From Promethearchaeota archaeon (GTDB lineage Archaea > Asgardarchaeota > Lokiarchaeia > Sigyniarchaeales > Promethearchaeaceae), in the NCBI GenBank assembly GCA_016933055.1, contig JAFGBS010000028.1, forward strand, positions 124,001 to 188,000: a stretch of 64,000 nucleotides of DNA, read 5' to 3'. Under the pieces are notes generated by a model. It was given only the letters and a program-made list of their open reading frames with translations, was not told where the DNA came from and made no database searches. This document shows, in pieces, positions 60,980 through 64,000 of the stretch; the first letter of the stretch is position 1; every line of letters starts with the position of its first letter. The position numbers were made by a program, and so were the translations under genes.

Positions 60980-61567
60980 ATGCCGTCAATCATTAATTCT
61001 GACTTTGAATCTCTACCTGAAAGTTATCAAGAATATATTGTGACTATTTATCGTCTTTCATCCAAAACGAAAAAAGTAACAAATATTGATATATCGAATA
61101 AAATGGGAAATGCTCCTTCCTCAGTCTACAATATGTTAAAGAAATTAGCAAGCCGAAAATTGATCCAATGGGAACCCAAACAAAAAGAAATACTTTTGAC
61201 AACTAAGGGAAAACGAATAGCTAAACAGCTTATTTTGAGTCATTTAATCATGGAATTGTTTCTTAGGGAGTATTTGGGATTAATAGATGATGATCAAATT
61301 CATAACCTTGCTTGTAAATTAGAACATCATGTTACTGAACCAATAAAACAAGGATTTCGTAGAAAGATTGGTGAAGAAGCCTATAAAAATTTAGAAGTTA
61401 TTGTTGAAATGGAATCAGACCCTGAAAGTACCATCAAAAGATTAAAAGAAGTATTTCCCAGCCCGAAACAAGTCGTTTCACGATTTGCTCGCAAACTAAA
61501 GAAACTAATGCCGGAATCTGAGGAAAGAATTGAAATAATAAAAACCGAATTCCTTGAAAATCTTTAA
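60980..61567 (+). CDS. DtxR/MntR-family metal-dependent regulator
   Basis: 195 residues. The N-terminal winged helix is LPESYQEYIVTIYRL..TNIDISNKMGNAPSSVYNMLKKLASRKLIQWE, and the metal/dimer domain has HLIMELFLREYLGL and LACKLEHHVTEPI, where Glu/His residues form the DtxR metal site. It likely senses Fe2+ or Mn2+ and represses transport or Fe-S genes. There is no SH3-like third domain. Its 3' end overlaps the convergent membrane protein gene by 4 bp. Confidence 0.85.
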   Translation: MPSIINSDFESLPESYQEYIVTIYRLSSKTKKVTNIDISNKMGNAPSSVYNMLKKLASRKLIQWEPKQKEILLTTKGKRIAKQLILSHLIMELFLREYLGLIDDDQIHNLACKLEHHVTEPIKQGFRRKIGEEAYKNLEVIVEMESDPESTIKRLKEVFPSPKQVVSRFARKLKKLMPESEERIEIIKTEFLENL

Positions 61568-62472
61568 TCTCGTAGAAATTTTCCCATTACAAAATCTTTC
61601 CAGTCCCTTCCAATCATAAAAACTCCTAATAATAACAAAAACAATCCTGTCACTTTATCTAGGTAATTCCAGATGCCCTCTGCGTTAAGAACTAATAAAA
61701 TACCTCCAATTGTAAGTAACATACCAATGAAAGTTTCGTGCAGATGAATTTTTTTAATATAAATTCGTTTGAATCCTGTTGCAGCAAGAGATTTTATGAA
61801 ATCTGGACAGCGAAGTAAAAAATATACCAGAAGAAAGGTGACACTTGCATTTATAATGAAATAGGCTTCATCTGTACTCAAATAATTCGCGTAGTATACA
61901 GAGGAAAATGCAAATGGGGAAATTCTGAAAAACACCCAAAGAATGCTTAGAATTGAAAGAAGTGCTCCAACATTGGCAATTTTTAAAATTATTTTAAATA
62001 CACCCTTTCGTCGATATAAATCTTCCAAGGAGTAAAAACCAGTTTTGGGAACGAACTTTTCAGGGTTATAAACTAAATTTCCTAATTCATCTTTCTCTGA
62101 ATTTACATGTAAGATATCATCATGGATGATTACAATATGAGTCAAATTTTCTTTATCTTTACGTTTTATGATGGAGTTATGCAGAAGCATCGAAAAAAAT
62201 GACGCTAGAAAAACTCCAATAATTATCAGGATAAAAATGACTCTGAATGTGTAATTGTATTTTATAGATAAATAAAATTCATCTAATTTATTATGATCTA
62301 TCCAACTTCCAGGACCGGGTATATAATGTCGCCAATTATCTCCAATACGCAAAATTGCATAAAGATATACTAGGAAAATTGCCGTAAACAACAATGTAAG
62401 ACCAACAGTCATAAATACTCGCGAAACAAATGATTTAGATCGGATCTGTTTATTAGGGATCTGAGTATCCAT
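61564..62472 (-). CDS. Polytopic membrane protein of unknown function, downstream of KaiC-like gene
   Basis: 302 residues with about six hydrophobic helices: 21-43, 77-97, 169-190, 206-219, 246-264 and 271-289. A soluble loop with IIHDDILHVNSEKDELGNLVYNPEKFVPKTG lies between helices 2 and 3. No recognised family. Its start is 12 bp past the stop of the KaiC-like gene on the same strand, so it belongs to the GTPase-KaiC-like operon. This could make it the membrane partner of that pair. Confidence 0.55.
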   Translation of the reverse strand: MDTQIPNKQIRSKSFVSRVFMTVGLTLLFTAIFLVYLYAILRIGDNWRHYIPGPGSWIDHNKLDEFYLSIKYNYTFRVIFILIIIGVFLASFFSMLLHNSIIKRKDKENLTHIVIIHDDILHVNSEKDELGNLVYNPEKFVPKTGFYSLEDLYRRKGVFKIILKIANVGALLSILSILWVFFRISPFAFSSVYYANYLSTDEAYFIINASVTFLLVYFLLRCPDFIKSLAATGFKRIYIKKIHLHETFIGMLLTIGGILLVLNAEGIWNYLDKVTGLFLLLLGVFMIGRDWKDFVMGKFLRD

Positions 62473-62484
62473 TTAATCCACCAA

Positions 62485-63762
62485 TTAGACTAGTAGCAGC
62501 AAAATATTCAATGTTATAAAACCATTTTGCATATTACCTTGTTTTTTCATTTCGATATGTTTCACGTCGAATTTTAAGCTTTGGGACATAATTCCAGAAT
62601 AAAGTCCCTTCAGAATAGGACGATATATTTCTTCATCCAATTCTTCATGAAACGCATGAGTATACTCGATTATTTTTTGGGAGATGTCTTTTTTAATCAA
62701 TTTACTTTGACCCCATCCGAGTAAAGACCATATTCGTAAAGTAGTTTTAACTACTTCCCACCGATTAATCATATATAGTTTCTGAATAAATGCACTGAGA
62801 TCTGAACCTATTGTGAAGGCTGTTTGTTGAATAATAGTAGCATCTTTAATCTTTTTTAAGAAATGAATCCAGCTTTGGGTAGGAAGTAGTAAAAAGGGAA
62901 TATGAGAAAACTCTAAAGTCCCGTTTTCCCATTCCATTAAATTACGGAAAGCTTCGAATGTATTTAGAAAAGCAGATTTTATGATAACAGAATATTGCTC
63001 CGTTTGTTCATCAAACTGTATTTTATAAGGTTCTACGCGGTTATCGTGGGGATACTGCCCCACCATCTTTAGAACCCGAATATACTGTTGCTGATAAATT
63101 CCCTCAAATTTAGAACTCAAATCCACAACCACATGGCATAGTGATTGAATTTTTGCCAACATTTCAGATGGAACAATATCCTTATTCATTAACATTAGAT
63201 CACAAGACCCCGTATCACAGCATGATGTGAGATTACCTTCAATCAGTTGAATAACGTTAGAAACCGATAAATTAAGAATAAATGGATTTACACTAATTAA
63301 GATATTATATAATTGGATGGAAGGATCATTTTCATCAATGCGTCTTTGGTTTAAATAATCCATTGCTTTCTCTTTTGCATTTCGAATCTGAAGAGACAAT
63401 TCATGCCTATCGGTAAATAAATTTACATTCTGGACTCCCTTACTTACTAAATCAAGTATAATAAGGTTAGGATTTGGATAGACCTCTTGTATCGAAAGTA
63501 TCAAATTTCGCGAAATCATATCTGATAAAATAACCAGCACAACATTAGAAACTGAAATTTGATTTTCGATAATTTCTTTTAAAATTATTTCTCCTCCACT
63601 ACCAATATCTTGTTGAAATAAGGTCAAACTATTGCTTTGGAATCCCCCCCCAAGCATTTCATCCAATTCACGAATACCACTAGAAAAGAATCGCTTTTTC
63701 TCAAGGATTTTTCGTTTTTGAAGGGTCGAATCCGCTAGTTTTTCTTGAACTCGTCTACTCAT
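62485..63762 (-). CDS. KaiC/RadA-like P-loop fold protein with degenerate Walker A
   Basis: 425 residues. GIRELDEMLGGGFQSNSLTLFQQD (29-52) is the KaiC/archaeal RecA-superfamily lead-in, but the phosphate loop that should be GxxGxGK(S/T) reads DIGSGGEII, lacking the Lys. A hydrophobic strand VSNVVLVILSD and CHVVVDLSSKF follow, and the second half has no helicase-like domain. It is probably a non-hydrolysing relative. It overlaps by 4 bp the small GTPase gene upstream, implying translational coupling. It may act as an effector or scaffold for that GTPase. Confidence 0.65.
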   Translation of the reverse strand: MSRRVQEKLADSTLQKRKILEKKRFFSSGIRELDEMLGGGFQSNSLTLFQQDIGSGGEIILKEIIENQISVSNVVLVILSDMISRNLILSIQEVYPNPNLIILDLVSKGVQNVNLFTDRHELSLQIRNAKEKAMDYLNQRRIDENDPSIQLYNILISVNPFILNLSVSNVIQLIEGNLTSCCDTGSCDLMLMNKDIVPSEMLAKIQSLCHVVVDLSSKFEGIYQQQYIRVLKMVGQYPHDNRVEPYKIQFDEQTEQYSVIIKSAFLNTFEAFRNLMEWENGTLEFSHIPFLLLPTQSWIHFLKKIKDATIIQQTAFTIGSDLSAFIQKLYMINRWEVVKTTLRIWSLLGWGQSKLIKKDISQKIIEYTHAFHEELDEEIYRPILKGLYSGIMSQSLKFDVKHIEMKKQGNMQNGFITLNILLLLV

Positions 63763-64000
63763 GGTATTTGACTTCCTTTTATTTTATTAAGCACATCCAT
63801 GGAAATTTCTTCAAATACTTGGTCCATATTGGTTCCTGTTTTTGCTGAAGTAATATAAAATCGTATGTTTGGATTTTCTGGACGTAATTGTTTTGTAAGA
63901 TCCATGGCAATTACTTCGATGTTAGGATTATAATCAAGATCACATTTGTTACCGATTATCGATATAGGTACGGTCTTTCCCAATACACGAGTAACATCCA
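63759..64000 (-). CDS. Ras/Arf-like small GTPase, C-terminal part (partial, runs off window)
   Basis: The C-terminal 80 residues or so of a small GTPase that continues beyond base 64000. Visible are the G4 motif in IGNKCDL, the G5 motif in ITSAKTGTN, and the final helix NMDQVFEEISMDVLNKIKG. The reading frame remains open to the window edge (DVTRVLGKTVP). Ras-superfamily genes of this type are abundant in Asgard archaea. There is no C-terminal Cys prenylation box (it ends IKGSQIP). It overlaps the KaiC-like gene by 4 bp. Confidence 0.85.
   Translation of the reverse strand, partial: DVTRVLGKTVPISIIGNKCDLDYNPNIEVIAMDLTKQLRPENPNIRFYITSAKTGTNMDQVFEEISMDVLNKIKGSQIP

Overview
The window looks like a chromosomal segment of an Asgard (Promethearchaeota) archaeon. 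The DNA is AT-rich. Several genes have near-leaderless starts behind A/T-rich boxes. The information-processing genes are archaeal/eukaryote-like: ribosomal protein L10e (uL16), a TopA with C-terminal zinc ribbons, a MetG with a C-terminal EMAPII-like domain, and a Dna2-type nuclease-helicase. The strongest pointers to Asgard are at the right end. There is a Ras/Arf-like small GTPase with NKCDL and SAK motifs, a KaiC-like protein overlapping it, and a multi-TM protein ending in a longin/roadblock-like domain. A B-box zinc-finger protein fits the same picture. I cannot assign the class from sequence alone.

Layout. (1) 1-6.57 kb is gene-poor: an ABC exporter fragment, a truncated HepT-like gene, a membrane alpha/beta hydrolase, an EFR1-type flavodoxin-ferredoxin and a zinc-ribbon membrane protein. 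Between them lie three families of dispersed non-coding repeats (called A, B and C here) and a decayed membrane-protein tail. (2) 6.57-11.3 kb is a B12-dependent acyl-CoA mutase operon: cobalamin adenosyltransferase, large subunit, B12-binding subunit, MeaB GTPase and an unknown Rossmann/Cys protein. (3) 11.3-16.8 kb holds a winged-helix regulator, a ThDP enzyme divergent from an FMN-binding protein, a MarR pseudogene, a second C repeat, transaldolase, thioesterase and the B-box protein. (4) 17-25.8 kb is carbohydrate related: GH27, a fucose-isomerase-like protein, a B3/4 protein, an SDR and three membrane acyltransferases. (5) 25.9-28.6 kb is a sulfur-relay operon: TusA, DsrE, an IscS homologue lacking the PLP lysine, and an IscU fused to a TrxR-like module. 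(6) 28.7-31.4 kb has three stand-alone E2-type acyltransferases.

(7) 31.4-38.2 kb: patatin, MFS transporter, an unknown polytopic protein, a decayed surface-protein tail, a hydrolase and NadE. (8) 38.4-46.3 kb: Dna2-like nuclease-helicase, an unknown protein, a P-loop ATPase and a convergent TopA. (9) 46.4-55.1 kb: an ADP-forming acyl-CoA synthetase alpha-like protein without the phospho-histidine loop, a two-TM double-zinc-domain protein, Kbl, GH2, epimerase-type threonine dehydrogenase and a Gfo/Idh/MocA oxidoreductase. (10) 55.4-64 kb: TM-longin protein, metG, rpl10e, radical SAM, DtxR regulator, a membrane protein, KaiC-like protein and small GTPase.

Functionally the window suggests a heterotroph that degrades amino acids and acyl-CoAs (B12 mutase branch, threonine to glycine plus acetyl-CoA) and some glycosides. 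Its Fe-S/sulfur relay does not use a canonical cysteine desulfurase. No tRNA, rRNA, CRISPR array, intact insertion sequence or prophage was recognised. All family assignments are from motif recognition by eye; no database search was run.
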